Source: Agrobacterium pusense (GTDB taxonomy: Bacteria > Pseudomonadota > Alphaproteobacteria > Rhizobiales > Rhizobiaceae). Taken from it: a stretch of 64,000 bases of DNA. The notes below the pieces were generated by a model. That model was given only the letters and a program-made list of their open reading frames with translations. It did no database searches and was not told where the DNA came from. Both the position numbers and the translations under genes were made by a program. Positions 29,309 to 38,543 of the stretch are shown in pieces. Each line of letters opens with the position of its first letter. The first letter of the stretch is position 1. The DNA is taken from positions 434,001 to 498,000 of the forward strand of contig NZ_FNBB01000001.1 in NCBI RefSeq assembly GCF_900102105.1. Reading direction: 5' to 3'.

Positions 29309-30043
29309 ATGCAATCCGGACTATACGTCGCCCTGTCCTCGCAGATCGCGCTGGAGCGTCGTCTTACCACCATTTCCGACAATATGGCGAATGTGAACAC
29401 GGTCGGCTTCCGCGGTTCCGAAGTGAAATTCGACGAAATGGTCGCCAAGAACCATAATGACATGAATGCCAAGATCGCCTTCGTGTCCCAGGGCAACGAC
29501 TATCTCTCCACGCGCCAGGGCGCTTTCGAGCAGACCGGCAATTCCTTCGATTTCGCCATCAAGGGCGATGCCTGGTTCTCGCTGGATACGCCCGACGGTC
29601 AGATTCTGACCCGTGACGGCCGCTTCACCATGCGGCCTGACGGCGCGCTCATTTCCTCCAGCGGTTACCCGGTCCTCGACGCCGGCGGCGGCCCGATCCA
29701 GCTCAATCCGAATGGCGGCCCGATTACCGTGGGTCTTGACGGAGCCATCAGGCAGAACGAAAACATCGTCGCCACGCTTGGCATCTTCCAGGCGGATTTT
29801 TCGCAAGGTTTCCTGCGCCACCCCAATAGCGGCGTGAAGCCCGTGGCTCAGCCGGTCCCCGTCGTCAACAATCACGAGGTCGGCGTCGTTCAGGGTTATC
29901 TCGAACAGTCGAACGTCAACGGGATTTCCCAGATGACGCAGCTCATCCAGGTCAACCGTGCCTTCGAAAGCATCTCCTCTCTGATGCGCGATACCGAATC
30001 GACGTTCGGCGAGGGCATCAAGACGCTTGGTGGCGCGCGCTGA
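29309..30043 (+). CDS. flgF: Flagellar basal-body rod protein FlgF
   Basis: FlgF is a proximal rod protein. The 244 residues show the N-terminal axial motif (SSQIALERRLTTISDNMANVNTVGFR in parts), the FlgE/F/G mid-motif FDFAIKGDAWFSLDTPDGQ with the following TRDGRFTM, and the C-terminal EQSNVNGISQMTQLIQVNRAFESISSLM signature. Its ATG follows the previous stop by one base. The distal rod protein flgG is in the next operon. Confidence 0.95.
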   Translation: MQSGLYVALSSQIALERRLTTISDNMANVNTVGFRGSEVKFDEMVAKNHNDMNAKIAFVSQGNDYLSTRQGAFEQTGNSFDFAIKGDAWFSLDTPDGQILTRDGRFTMRPDGALISSSGYPVLDAGGGPIQLNPNGGPITVGLDGAIRQNENIVATLGIFQADFSQGFLRHPNSGVKPVAQPVPVVNNHEVGVVQGYLEQSNVNGISQMTQLIQVNRAFESISSLMRDTESTFGEGIKTLGGAR

Positions 30044-30054
30044 GGAGCTGACCG

Positions 30055-31461
30055 ATGACAATGCCGGTATCCATGCTTTCGGCTGAAGCCATTTCACCGA
30101 AGCTCGCCCAACTTGCCGGCCTTGCCGGACATTATGCCGATCCGGAATTTTCGGTGGCGCCGGGCGGCCACGTTCGCACCATCGCCGCCGGGCACTATAC
30201 CGTGTCCGGCCTGTCCCGGCATGTGCGGCTTGGCGAGTTTGTTGCCCATCGCAGCCCGACCGGCATCCATCTCGGCGAAGTGGTGCGCGTTGAGCCGGAT
30301 ATCTGCTACGTGTGCCCTATCGAGCCGGGCGAACCGATCGGCATTCACGATTCCGTCATCCGCAAGGGCGCCTTCCGTGTCGCGCCTGATGATAGCTGGT
30401 GCGGACGCACCATCAATGCGCTTGGTGAACCTATCGACGGCCAGGGACCGCTTGCCGCGGGCATTGAACGCCGTTCGATTTCCAACAATGCGCCACCCTC
30501 AATGACCCGCAAGAGGGTGGAGACCCCGTTCAAGACCGGGGTGCGGGCAATCGATATTTTTTCGCCGCTGTGTCTCGGCCAGCGCCTTGGCATTTTCGCC
30601 GGCTCGGGCGTCGGCAAATCCACGCTGCTGTCCATGCTTGCAAAGGCTGACGCCTTCGACAAGGTGGTGATTGCACTGGTCGGCGAGCGCGGACGTGAAG
30701 TGCGCGAATTCATTGAAGATACGATGGGCGAGAACATGAGCAAGTCCATCGCCGTTGTCGCGACGAGCGATGAAAGCCCAATGCTGCGCAAGATGGCGCC
30801 ACTTTCCGCCGTCACCATTGCAGAGCATTTCCGCGATCAGGGCGACAATGTCCTCCTCATCATTGACAGCGTGACGCGATTTGCCCATGCGATCCGCGAA
30901 GTGGCCGTTGCTTCGGGTGAACCGCCGGTGGCGCGCGGTTACCCCGCCTCCGTCTTCACCGAGCTGCCGCGTCTTCTAGAGCGGGCGGGACCGGGCGCCG
31001 AAGGCACCGGCACCATCACCGCCATCGTTTCCATTCTGGTGGATGGAGACAATCATAACGATCCGATCGCCGATTCGACCCGCGGTATTCTCGATGGTCA
31101 CATTGTGCTCGACCGCAGCCTTGCAGAAGAAGGCCGCTACCCGCCGATCAATCCGCTCGCCTCGATCTCGCGTCTCGCCAAGAAAGCATGGACGCCGGAT
31201 CAGGAAAAGCTGGTCTCGCGCCTCAAGGCGCTGGTCCATCGCTTCGAGGAAACGCGGGATCTTCGCCTCATCGGCGGTTACCGGCCGGGCACCGACCCAG
31301 ACCTCGACATGGCGGTGAAGCAGGTTCCGATCATCTATGAAACGCTGAAACAGCTGCCGAACGAACCGGCGGCACAGGATGCCTATGCTGACCTTGCGAC
31401 CGCATTGCGCGGCGGCGCGCAGAACGGCCAGCCGCAGGTAACCCCGAGAATGAGAGGCTGA
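30055..31461 (+). CDS. fliI: Flagellar export ATPase FliI
   Basis: FliI is the cytoplasmic F1-beta-like ATPase that energises substrate delivery to the export gate. The 468-residue length is typical. Walker A GSGVGKST (about residue 183), the ALVGERGREVREF segment, Walker B LLIIDSVTRFA, and the type III ATPase signature PASVFTELPRLLERAG (with its GTGTITA continuation) are intact. ATG 30055 has GAGGAG eight bases upstream. Its stop is two bases before the next gene. Confidence 0.97.
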   Translation: MTMPVSMLSAEAISPKLAQLAGLAGHYADPEFSVAPGGHVRTIAAGHYTVSGLSRHVRLGEFVAHRSPTGIHLGEVVRVEPDICYVCPIEPGEPIGIHDSVIRKGAFRVAPDDSWCGRTINALGEPIDGQGPLAAGIERRSISNNAPPSMTRKRVETPFKTGVRAIDIFSPLCLGQRLGIFAGSGVGKSTLLSMLAKADAFDKVVIALVGERGREVREFIEDTMGENMSKSIAVVATSDESPMLRKMAPLSAVTIAEHFRDQGDNVLLIIDSVTRFAHAIREVAVASGEPPVARGYPASVFTELPRLLERAGPGAEGTGTITAIVSILVDGDNHNDPIADSTRGILDGHIVLDRSLAEEGRYPPINPLASISRLAKKAWTPDQEKLVSRLKALVHRFEETRDLRLIGGYRPGTDPDLDMAVKQVPIIYETLKQLPNEPAAQDAYADLATALRGGAQNGQPQVTPRMRG

Positions 31462-31463
31462 CC

Positions 31464-32027
31464 GTGAAGAAAAAGCGGAATAACGATAGCTACGATGAAG
31501 ACGTGCTGCCCAAGCCCGTTTTCTTCACACCCGACCGTATTCTGGCATGGACAGGCATCACGCTTGCCGCTGCAGCAGCCTTCTTCCCCTGGTACGTGTT
31601 CTTCAATGAGGAAAAATTCGGCATGAAGGTGGCGGGCGGCGACCGCACCCGCGATCTGCCCCATACCGGCCCGCGGGAAGTCTTCAGTGTTTCTCCGATG
31701 GCGATGACCAATCGCAACAAGGAAGACACCCCACCGCCGGCCGAACTGCCCGACATGCTGACGACGGCGACCGTGAACGCAGGCGGCAAGGAAAAACAGA
31801 ACAATCTCGCAGCCGGGGTCGAGGACCAGCCCTTCCCCGGCCAGACCGCCTTCCGTCTGCTGCATGTCTCCAACGGCCGCGCCCTGATCGAAGACGGTTC
31901 GGGCATGTATATGGTGAGGGTCGGCTCGACCCTGCCTGATAATGCGCTGCTGACGAAAATCGAGCAACGCAACGGCGAGTGGTTGATAGAGACATCCTCT
32001 GGAAAAACCTATCACCCCGAAAAATAA
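31464..32027 (+). CDS. Single-pass membrane protein of the flgF-fliI operon, unknown function
   Basis: A 187-residue protein starting with GTG two bases after the fliI stop. It has a basic, polar start (KKKRNNDSYDEDVLPKP), one membrane segment (about residues 29-46, AWTGITLAAAAAFFPWYVFF) and a polar extracytoplasmic region. A C-terminal domain of about 70 residues (FRLLHVSNGRALIEDGSGMYMVRVGSTLPDN then IEQRNGEWLIETSSGKTY) looks like a small beta-rich fold of the kind seen in secretion-system pilot or inner-ring proteins. A basal-body role is inferred from context only. A strong terminator follows. Confidence 0.7.
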   Translation: MKKKRNNDSYDEDVLPKPVFFTPDRILAWTGITLAAAAAFFPWYVFFNEEKFGMKVAGGDRTRDLPHTGPREVFSVSPMAMTNRNKEDTPPPAELPDMLTTATVNAGGKEKQNNLAAGVEDQPFPGQTAFRLLHVSNGRALIEDGSGMYMVRVGSTLPDNALLTKIEQRNGEWLIETSSGKTYHPEK

Positions 32028-32047
32028 AAGAAATTTCTTCCGATCAA

Positions 32048-32080
32048 AAGGCGCGCGGCATCTGCTGGCGCGCCTTTTTT
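32048..32080 (+). terminator. Intrinsic terminator after the flgF-fliI operon
   Basis: AAGGCGCGC (32048-32056) pairs perfectly with GCGCGCCTT (32068-32076) across an 11-base loop and runs into TTTTTT. It lies 21 bp after the stop of the unknown gene and separates this operon from flgB. Confidence 0.92.
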
Positions 32081-32147
32081 CTTTGTGCAGGCCGCGCATC
32101 CATGCGCCTTTTCCCGTCGTCGCACCCCTTCGTCTTCTCCGCAAGTC

Positions 32148-32197
32148 TGACGCAAGATTAGCCCCGTAGGTTCGGGGCATACGAGATGGAGAAGTCT
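32148..32197 (+). promoter_or_regulatory. flgB promoter-proximal leader
   Basis: TGACGCAAG at 32148-32156 resembles the core of the elements before flgE and motA. A perfect hairpin GCCCCG/CGGGGC lies at 32161-32178, just before the ribosome binding site GGAG that serves the ATG at 32198. The role is unproven. Confidence 0.4.
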
Positions 32198-32590
32198 ATG
32201 CAACCGATTCAACTGTTCGAACTGGCATCCCGCCAAGCGGAATGGCTGAGCGTGCGGCAGGAAGTCGTGGCGACCAACATCGCCAACGCCAACACACCCA
32301 AGTTCCACGCCAAGGATGTCAGCCCATTCGAAGCGGTCATGCAGGCCACCAGCCAGCAGGTCGGCATGGCGAGGACCAACCCTGCCCACTTCGGCGAGAG
32401 CACACTCAGCGACAATATCGCGGTGCGCGACAACCCGGTCAACAACGAGATCGGCATGCAGGAATCGGGCAATTCGGTCGCGCTTGCGGAAGAAATGACC
32501 AAGACCGGCGAGATCAAGCGGCAGTACGAGCTGAATGCCAATCTCGTCAAATCCTTCCATCGCATGATGCTGATGACGGTTAAGAGGTAA
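32198..32590 (+). CDS. flgB: Flagellar basal-body rod protein FlgB
   Basis: FlgB is a proximal rod subunit. The 130-residue product has LASRQAEWLSVRQEVVATNIANANTPKFHAKD (in parts), the axial-protein start, and the C-terminal AEEMTKTGEIKRQYELNANLV helix. I choose ATG 32198, preceded by GGAG at a spacing of six; an in-frame ATG at 32186 would add four residues. It opens a ten-gene operon reaching fliP. Confidence 0.95.
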   Translation: MQPIQLFELASRQAEWLSVRQEVVATNIANANTPKFHAKDVSPFEAVMQATSQQVGMARTNPAHFGESTLSDNIAVRDNPVNNEIGMQESGNSVALAEEMTKTGEIKRQYELNANLVKSFHRMMLMTVKR

Positions 32591-32593
32591 GCC

Positions 32594-33013
32594 ATGGATC
32601 CCTTGAGTGCGGCGAGCAAGATCGCCGGCAGCGGCCTGGAAGTGCAGTCCACCCGACTGCGCATCGTGTCTGAAAACATCGCCAATGCCAGATCGACGGG
32701 TGACACACCCGGCGCGGACCCCTATCGCCGCAAGACGGTCACCTTCGGTTCGGAACTCGACCGTGTCAGCGGCGTCGAGCGCGTGACGGTGAAAAAGCTC
32801 GGCGTCGATCGCGGCGACTTCATCAACGAATACGACCCCGGCAATCCGGCCGCCGACGCAAACGGCATGGTGAAGATGCCGAACGTCAACATCCTGATCG
32901 AAATGGCAGACATGCGCGAAGCAAACCGCAGCTACGACGCCAATCTTCAGGTCATCCGCCAGACACGCGACCTCGTCGCCTCCACCATCGACCTTCTGAA
33001 GGCATCGCAATGA
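32594..33013 (+). CDS. flgC: Flagellar basal-body rod protein FlgC
   Basis: A proximal rod protein of 139 residues. It has the start [28 protein letters not shown] (in parts) with the NIANA axial motif, the DPYRRK segment (usually PY+R+), and the C-terminal [24 protein letters not shown], all characteristic of FlgC. It follows flgB by three bases and overlaps fliE by four. Confidence 0.96.
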   Translation: MDPLSAASKIAGSGLEVQSTRLRIVSENIANARSTGDTPGADPYRRKTVTFGSELDRVSGVERVTVKKLGVDRGDFINEYDPGNPAADANGMVKMPNVNILIEMADMREANRSYDANLQVIRQTRDLVASTIDLLKASQ

Positions 33014-33345
33014 TCGACGGCATCAAGCAACTCGGCTCCCTCTCGCTGACGCGCGGCGCCGGCAGCGTTTCCTCGCTCACCGACAATATTTTCGGCAGCG
33101 AGCAGACGACACCAGCGCAGCAGACCGGTCAGAGCTTCGCAAGCGTTCTCGGTAATGTTTCCGTTGACGCGATGAACAACCTCAAGAAGGCCGAAGTCGC
33201 TTCTTTTGAAGGCATTCAGGGCAAGGCGAATACGCGTGAAGTCGTCGATGCCATGCTTTCGGCCGAGCAGTCGCTGCAAACCGCCATCGCGCTCCGAGAC
33301 AAGATCGTGTCGGCCTATCTCGACATTACCAAGATGCAGATCTAG
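33010..33345 (+). CDS. fliE: Hook-basal body junction protein FliE
   Basis: FliE connects the MS ring to the rod. The 111-residue product contains [34 protein letters not shown] (in parts) and the C-terminal [34 protein letters not shown], the FliE family core. Its start codon overlaps the flgC stop. Confidence 0.95.
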   Translation: MIDGIKQLGSLSLTRGAGSVSSLTDNIFGSEQTTPAQQTGQSFASVLGNVSVDAMNNLKKAEVASFEGIQGKANTREVVDAMLSAEQSLQTAIALRDKIVSAYLDITKMQI

Positions 33346-33363
33346 CCCAGCAGGAATATTGAC

Positions 33364-34152
33364 ATGAGAGCTCTTGCCATCGCTGCCACCGGTATGGACG
33401 CCCAGCAGACCAATCTGGAAGTCATCGCCAACAACATCGCCAACATCAACACCACCGGTTACAAGCGCGCGCGGGCGGAGTTCACCGATCTTCTCTATCA
33501 GACCGAGCGCATGCAGGGTGTGCCAAACCGCGCCAACCAGGCGATCGTGCCCGAGGGCGCCAATATTGGCCTCGGCGTGCAGACCTCGGCCGTGCGCAAC
33601 ATCCACACCCAGGGCAACCTGATCGAGACCGGCAACAAGCTCGACGTCGCGATCATCGGTCAGGGCTGGTTCCAGATCGAGGCGGCCGATGGTTCGACGC
33701 TCTACAGCCGCGCTGGCGCCTTCAACAAGAATGCCGATGGTAATCTCGTGACGGTGGATGGCTATAACGTCATTCCGAATATCAATATCCCGACCGATGC
33801 GCAGGACATCACCGTTACCCGCACGGGTCAGGTGACGGCCCGTATCGGCAACGCCGCCGACTTCACCGAGCTTGGCCAGCTGACCATCGCCAACTTCGCC
33901 AACGAAGCCGGCCTGAAGCCGCTCGGCGACAACCTCTTCGCCCAGACACCGGCTTCCGGCGACGCCGTCATCGGCGTGCCCGACGATCCGAGCTACGGCT
34001 ATATCAAGCAATCCTACCTCGAAGGCTCGAACGTCGACGCCGTCAAGGAAATCACCGACCTCATCACGGCGCAGCGCGCCTATGAGATGAATTCCAAGGT
34101 CATCACCACCGCTGACGAAATGGCTTCGATTGTCAGCAAGAACCTGAAGTAA
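33364..34152 (+). CDS. flgG: Distal rod protein FlgG
   Basis: FlgG builds the distal rod. The 262-residue length is exactly typical. The N-terminus [35 protein letters not shown] (in parts), the mid-motif [18 protein letters not shown] and the C-terminal [28 protein letters not shown] are all strong FlgG signatures. It lies 18 bp after fliE. Confidence 0.97.
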   Translation: MRALAIAATGMDAQQTNLEVIANNIANINTTGYKRARAEFTDLLYQTERMQGVPNRANQAIVPEGANIGLGVQTSAVRNIHTQGNLIETGNKLDVAIIGQGWFQIEAADGSTLYSRAGAFNKNADGNLVTVDGYNVIPNINIPTDAQDITVTRTGQVTARIGNAADFTELGQLTIANFANEAGLKPLGDNLFAQTPASGDAVIGVPDDPSYGYIKQSYLEGSNVDAVKEITDLITAQRAYEMNSKVITTADEMASIVSKNLK

Positions 34153-34172
34153 GAACGGAAAGGCAGGCGAAC

Positions 34173-34661
34173 ATGAGGTTTGGCCGGAAAAATAACAGCT
34201 GCAAAAGGGCGCTCGCCCGTATGTGCCTGGCGTCTGCCTTTTCAATCGGCGCTTTCGCGCCTGCCTTCTCGCAGGCGCCAATGGCGCTGGTTCCCGTGCG
34301 TACCATCTATCCGGGCGAGACGATCACGTCCGAACAGGTGAAGCCGGTGGAGGTGACCAATCCCAATATTTCCGCGGGTTACGCGAGCGACATCAGCGAA
34401 GTGGAAGGCATGATCTCCAAGCAGACCCTGCTTCCCGGCCGCACGATCCCCGTTGCCGCCCTGCGCGAACCCTCGCTCGTCACGCGCGGCACCAGCGTCA
34501 AGCTCGTCTTCACCATCGGCAATATGACGCTGATGGCTTCGGGAACACCGATGACCGATGGCTCGCTCGGCGAAGTGGTACGGGTACGCAACATCGATTC
34601 CGGCGTCATCGTCAACGGCACGGTCATGAAGGACGGAACCATTCAGGTGATGGCGAAATGA
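34173..34661 (+). CDS. flgA: P-ring assembly chaperone FlgA
   Basis: FlgA is a periplasmic chaperone for P-ring assembly. The 162-residue product has a basic start and signal peptide (CKRALARMCLASAFSIGAFAPAFSQA) and the SAF/FlgA domain: YPGETITSEQVKPVEV, then GMISKQTLLPGRTIPVAALREP, VKLVFTIGNMTLMASGTPM and GEVVRVRNIDSGVIVNGTV. Its stop overlaps the ATG of flgI (ATGA), matching the functional link with the P-ring protein. Confidence 0.95.
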   Translation: MRFGRKNNSCKRALARMCLASAFSIGAFAPAFSQAPMALVPVRTIYPGETITSEQVKPVEVTNPNISAGYASDISEVEGMISKQTLLPGRTIPVAALREPSLVTRGTSVKLVFTIGNMTLMASGTPMTDGSLGEVVRVRNIDSGVIVNGTVMKDGTIQVMAK

Positions 34662-35779
34662 GAGTGCTTCGTATCCTGGCCGCGGCCATCCTGTTTTCGG
34701 CCCAGCCCTTCCTTCCCGTTCCGGCAGCCCATGCGGATACGTCCCGCATCAAGGATATCGCATCGCTGCAGGCGGGGCGTGACAACCAGCTCATCGGTTA
34801 CGGTCTCGTGGTCGGCCTGCAGGGCACGGGCGACAGCCTGCGTTCTTCGCCGTTTACCGAGCAATCCATGCGCGCGATGTTGCAGAATCTCGGCATCACC
34901 ACGCAGGGCGGCCAGTCGAATGCCAAGAACATCGCCGCCGTGATGGTGACGGCCAATCTGCCGCCCTTCGCGAGCCCCGGCAGCCGCGTCGACGTGACGG
35001 TGAGCTCGCTCGGCGATGCCTCTTCGCTGCGCGGCGGCAACCTCATCATGACGTCGCTTTCCGGCGCCGACGGGCAGATTTACGCGGTCGCGCAGGGCGC
35101 ACTGATCGTCAACGGCTTTTCGGCGCAGGGCGATGCGGCAACGCTGACCCAGGGTGTCACCACGTCGGCGCGCGTGCCAAACGGCGCGATCATCGAACGG
35201 GAGCTGCCGTCGAAGTTCAAGGATTCGGTCAATCTGGTCCTTCAGCTGCGCAACCCCGACTTTTCGACGGCCGTGCGCGTCGCAGACGTCGTCAACGCCT
35301 TTGCCCGCGCCCGCTATGGCGATCCGATCGCCGAACCGCGCGATTCGCAGGAAATCGCGGTGCAAAAGCCTCGCGTCGCGGATCTCACCCGGCTGATGGC
35401 GGAAATCGAAAACCTGACCGTCGAGACGGATACCCCGGCCAAGGTCGTCATCAACGAACGCACCGGCACGATCGTCATCGGTGCGGATGTGCGGATTTCG
35501 CGCGTCGCCGTCAGCTACGGCACGCTGACCGTGCAGGTGACCGAATCACCGCAGGTCATTCAGCCGGCACCCTTCTCGCGTGGCCAAACGGCGGTGCAGC
35601 CGCAGACGGATATCATGGCCATGCAGGAAGGCAGCAAGGTCGCCATTGTCGAAGGGCCTGACCTTCGCACGCTGGTTGCCGGTCTCAACAGCATCGGGCT
35701 CAAGGCGGATGGTATCATCGCCATCCTGCAAGGCATCAAATCCGCCGGCGCCCTTCAGGCGGAGCTTGTGCTGCAATGA
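34658..35779 (+). CDS. flgI: Flagellar P-ring protein FlgI
   Basis: FlgI forms the peptidoglycan-embedded P ring. Predicted 373 residues from ATG 34658, overlapping the flgA stop by four bases. A longer open frame exists upstream but is the out-of-phase shadow of flgA. A signal peptide (RILAAAILFSAQPFLPVPAAHA) is followed by RIKDIASLQAGRDNQLIGYGLVVGLQGTGD, the diagnostic FlgI start (in parts). The C-terminal LVAGLNSIGLKADGIIAILQGIKSAGALQAEL is also typical. The length fits the family. Confidence 0.97.
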   Translation: MRVLRILAAAILFSAQPFLPVPAAHADTSRIKDIASLQAGRDNQLIGYGLVVGLQGTGDSLRSSPFTEQSMRAMLQNLGITTQGGQSNAKNIAAVMVTANLPPFASPGSRVDVTVSSLGDASSLRGGNLIMTSLSGADGQIYAVAQGALIVNGFSAQGDAATLTQGVTTSARVPNGAIIERELPSKFKDSVNLVLQLRNPDFSTAVRVADVVNAFARARYGDPIAEPRDSQEIAVQKPRVADLTRLMAEIENLTVETDTPAKVVINERTGTIVIGADVRISRVAVSYGTLTVQVTESPQVIQPAPFSRGQTAVQPQTDIMAMQEGSKVAIVEGPDLRTLVAGLNSIGLKADGIIAILQGIKSAGALQAELVLQ

Positions 35780-36312
35780 TGGAACGTCAGACCAAAAATC
35801 CGCTTTCGAATGGCCTCGTCCGCTTCGCGGCGGTCGCGTCGCTGCTGTTCCTGCTGCCGGCCGCCGGCGCGGAGAGCCAGCAGAACGTGGTTTCAGAACT
35901 CAGCACGCAGGATGAAATCCAGAAATTCTGCACCAACATTGCCGATGCGGCCCGGGATCAGCGTTACCTGATGCAGAAGCAGGAGCTCGAGAAGCTCCAG
36001 TCCGACGTGAACGAGCGCATTTCCGTGCTGGAAAACCGCAAGGCTGAATATGAAGACTGGCTGGCGCGCCGCGAACATTTCCTCAACCAGGCCAAAAGCA
36101 ACCTCGTCGACATCTACAAGACGATGAAGGCGGATGCCGCCGCACCGCAGCTTGAGAAGATGCATGTGGAGATTGCTGCCGCCATCATCATGCAGCTGCC
36201 GCCGCGTCAATCCGGCCTCATCCTCAGCGAGATGGACGCGCAGAAAGCTGCCACCGTCGCCGGCATCATGTCGCAGGCAATCGACAAAAACACTTCGAAG
36301 GATCCTTCATGA
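35776..36312 (+). CDS. motE: MotC-specific chaperone MotE
   Basis: MotE is a rhizobial periplasmic protein required for correct folding and stability of MotC. The 178-residue product has a signal sequence (FAAVASLLFLLPAAGAES), a helical coiled-coil middle (QRYLMQKQELEKLQSDVNERISVLENRKAEYEDWLARRE in parts) and the C-terminal block IAAAIIMQLPPRQSGLILSEMDAQKAATVAGIM. This block also resembles the MgtE N-domain type found in such proteins. It overlaps flgI by four bases and flgH by four. Confidence 0.9.
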   Translation: MMERQTKNPLSNGLVRFAAVASLLFLLPAAGAESQQNVVSELSTQDEIQKFCTNIADAARDQRYLMQKQELEKLQSDVNERISVLENRKAEYEDWLARREHFLNQAKSNLVDIYKTMKADAAAPQLEKMHVEIAAAIIMQLPPRQSGLILSEMDAQKAATVAGIMSQAIDKNTSKDPS

Positions 36313-37028
36313 GCACGCGTCGTCTTCCGGCCCTCCTCCTGCCGCTCGCTCTCCTGGCAGGCTGCCAGAACAACCAGACCCTGAAGGAAATCGGTAACGC
36401 ACCGGCGATGAGCCCGATCGGCAGCGGTCTGCAATTCAGCCAGACACCGCAGATGGGCATGTATCCCAAGCAGCCGAAACACATGGCAAGCGGCTATTCA
36501 CTGTGGAGCGACAGCCAGGGCGCACTTTTCAAAGACCTGCGCGCGCTGAACATCGGCGACATCCTGACCGTCAACATCCAGATCAACGACAAGGCCGATT
36601 TCGACAACGAAACCGAGCGTAACCGCACCAACTCCAGCGGCTTGAACTGGAAGGCCAAAGCCCAGATCCTTGGCTGGACGCCGGACGCGGATTCCAACAT
36701 CAAATACGGCTCCGACACCGATACCCAGGCCAAGGGCAAGACCAAGCGGTCTGAAAAGCTGACGCTGCTCGTGGCCGCCGTCGTGACGGGTATTCTCGAA
36801 AACGGCAACCTCATCATCAGCGGCTCGCAGGAAGTGCGCGTGAACCATGAAATCCGCATCCTCAACGTTGGCGGTATCGTCCGGCCGCAGGATGTGGATG
36901 CTCAGAACATGATCTCCTACGAGCGCATTGCCGAAGCGCGCATCTCCTACGGCGGTCGCGGCCGTCTGACGGAAGTGCAGCAGCCTCCGGTCGGGCAGCA
37001 GGTCGTCGACCTGTTCTCGCCGCTCTGA
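36309..37028 (+). CDS. flgH: Flagellar L-ring lipoprotein FlgH
   Basis: FlgH is the outer-membrane L-ring protein. The 239-residue product has a lipoprotein signal peptide with lipobox LAGC (Cys about residue 19), then SLWSDSQGALFKDLRALNIGDILTVNIQINDKADF (in parts). The C-terminal LIISGSQEVRVNHEIRILNVGGIVRPQDVD and ISYGGRGRL follow, all diagnostic for FlgH. It follows motE by a four-base overlap. Confidence 0.97.
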   Translation: MSTRRLPALLLPLALLAGCQNNQTLKEIGNAPAMSPIGSGLQFSQTPQMGMYPKQPKHMASGYSLWSDSQGALFKDLRALNIGDILTVNIQINDKADFDNETERNRTNSSGLNWKAKAQILGWTPDADSNIKYGSDTDTQAKGKTKRSEKLTLLVAAVVTGILENGNLIISGSQEVRVNHEIRILNVGGIVRPQDVDAQNMISYERIAEARISYGGRGRLTEVQQPPVGQQVVDLFSPL

Positions 37029-37055
37029 CGCCGCACACGGGGAACGGACTGATCC

Positions 37056-37556
37056 ATGGAAAACGAACAGGCAGAGGGCAAGAAGAAATCCTCCCCTCTG
37101 ATCATGACCATCGCAGGTGTTGTGATCCTCACCCTGCTCGGCGTGGGCGGAGGCTGGCTCGTCGGCGGCATGATCGCACCGAAGATTGCCGCAACCGAGG
37201 CCCATGCCACCGCTGCGGCCGGTGGTCATGGCGAGAAGAAGGAAGAGGGTGTCGAGAAAATCGCGGCGGAACCGAACGGTATCGTCCAGCTCGATCCCAT
37301 CACCACCAATCTCGCCTACCCCTCGACGAACTGGGTGCGGCTGGAGGTGGCGCTGATGTTCAAGGGGCCGGTGGAAGTCGGACTGGCCGAGGATATCCAT
37401 CAGGATATCATGGCCTATGTCCGCACCGTTTCCCTTCAGCAGCTGGAAGGGCCGCGCGGCTTTCAATATCTTAAGGATGACATTCAGGAACGAGTTGACC
37501 TGCGCTCTCAAGGGCGCGTATCCAAGGTCATGTTCCGGACCTTTGTCATCGAATGA
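37056..37556 (+). CDS. fliL: Flagellar basal-body-associated protein FliL
   Basis: FliL surrounds the stator and modulates its activity. The 166-residue product has a short cytoplasmic start, one membrane helix (about 17-42, IMTIAGVVILTLLGVGGGWLVGGMI), a charged linker and the periplasmic domain with NWVRLEVALMFKGPVEVGLAEDIHQDIMAYVRTV (in parts) and LRSQGRVSKVMFRTFVIE. It overlaps fliP by four bases. Confidence 0.95.
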   Translation: MENEQAEGKKKSSPLIMTIAGVVILTLLGVGGGWLVGGMIAPKIAATEAHATAAAGGHGEKKEEGVEKIAAEPNGIVQLDPITTNLAYPSTNWVRLEVALMFKGPVEVGLAEDIHQDIMAYVRTVSLQQLEGPRGFQYLKDDIQERVDLRSQGRVSKVMFRTFVIE

Positions 37557-38290
37557 TTCGATTTCTTGTAACCATCGCCGTCCTCCTCGCTTTGCCGGGC
37601 CTTGCCAATGCCCAGCAATTTCCGTCCGATCTGTTCAACACGCAGATAGACGGGTCTGTCGCGGCATGGATCATCCGCACCTTCGGGCTTTTGACGGTTC
37701 TTTCCGTCGCGCCCGGCATCCTGATCATGGTCACGAGCTTTCCGCGCTTCGTGATCGCTTTCTCTATCCTGCGCTCCGGCATGGGGCTCGCTTCCACGCC
37801 GTCGAACATGATCCTTCTGTCGATGGCGATGTTCATGACCTTCTACGTCATGTCGCCCACCTTCGACAAAGCCTGGACCGACGGCGTGCAACCGCTGTTG
37901 CAGAACCAGATCAACGAGCAGCAGGCCGTGCAGCGCATCGCCGAGCCCTTTCGCACCTTCATGAACGCCAATACGCGTGACAAGGATCTGAAGCTGTTCG
38001 TGGATATTGCCCGCGAACGCGGCCAGGAAGTGATGACCGACAACGTCGTCGATTATCGAGTGCTGGTTCCGGCCTTCATGCTGTCGGAAATCCGGCGCGG
38101 TTTCGAGATCGGTTTCCTTATCATCCTGCCGTTCCTGGTCATTGATCTGATCGTCGCCACCATCACCATGGCCATGGGCATGATGATGCTGCCGCCGACT
38201 TCCATCTCCCTGCCCTTCAAGATCCTGTTTTTCGTGCTGATCGACGGCTGGAACCTGCTTGTCGGCAGCCTCGTCAGATCGTTCAACTGA
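37553..38290 (+). CDS. fliP: Flagellar export gate protein FliP
   Basis: FliP is the main gate-forming subunit of the flagellar type III apparatus. The 245-residue length is standard. It has a cleavable signal sequence (LVTIAVLLALPGLANA), the membrane segment LTVLSVAPGILIMVTSFPRFVIAFSILR (in parts) and the signatures TPSNMILLSMAMFMTFYVM and LVPAFMLSEIRRGFEIGFLIILPFLVIDLIVA. It ends the flgB operon; a terminator lies 43 bp downstream. Confidence 0.97.
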   Translation: MIRFLVTIAVLLALPGLANAQQFPSDLFNTQIDGSVAAWIIRTFGLLTVLSVAPGILIMVTSFPRFVIAFSILRSGMGLASTPSNMILLSMAMFMTFYVMSPTFDKAWTDGVQPLLQNQINEQQAVQRIAEPFRTFMNANTRDKDLKLFVDIARERGQEVMTDNVVDYRVLVPAFMLSEIRRGFEIGFLIILPFLVIDLIVATITMAMGMMMLPPTSISLPFKILFFVLIDGWNLLVGSLVRSFN

Positions 38291-38332
38291 CGGGCATTCG
38301 TGCCGAACTGACACCCATTAACCCTGTTTCTT

Positions 38333-38362
38333 AACCCCGCGTGCCCAAGGCCGCGGGGTTTT
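38333..38362 (+). terminator. Intrinsic terminator after fliP
   Basis: AACCCCGCG (38333-38341) pairs perfectly with CGCGGGGTT (38352-38360) across ten bases and is followed by TTTT. It separates the flgB-fliP operon from the flagellin array. The remaining stretch to 38540 is AT-rich and holds the flaA promoter. Confidence 0.9.
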
Positions 38363-38543
38363 GGCGTTTTAAGACTTTGGTTACCAGCTTCGCTAGCGGA
38401 TGAATAACTATAATTTTAAATTAAAAACTTACCTTTCATAGAAACAAACCAGTAACCATATGTATTTTCTAATATTTCTTCATTCGTAAATTAATAATTA
38501 TGTAAGTTTTGACTGCGAAATTCGCCTCACACACAGCGGGTTT

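Noticed and set aside
34223..34657. Upstream extension of the flgI frame.
   Set aside because: It lies entirely within flgA in another frame; the ATG at 34658, overlapping the flgA stop, begins a proper signal peptide.
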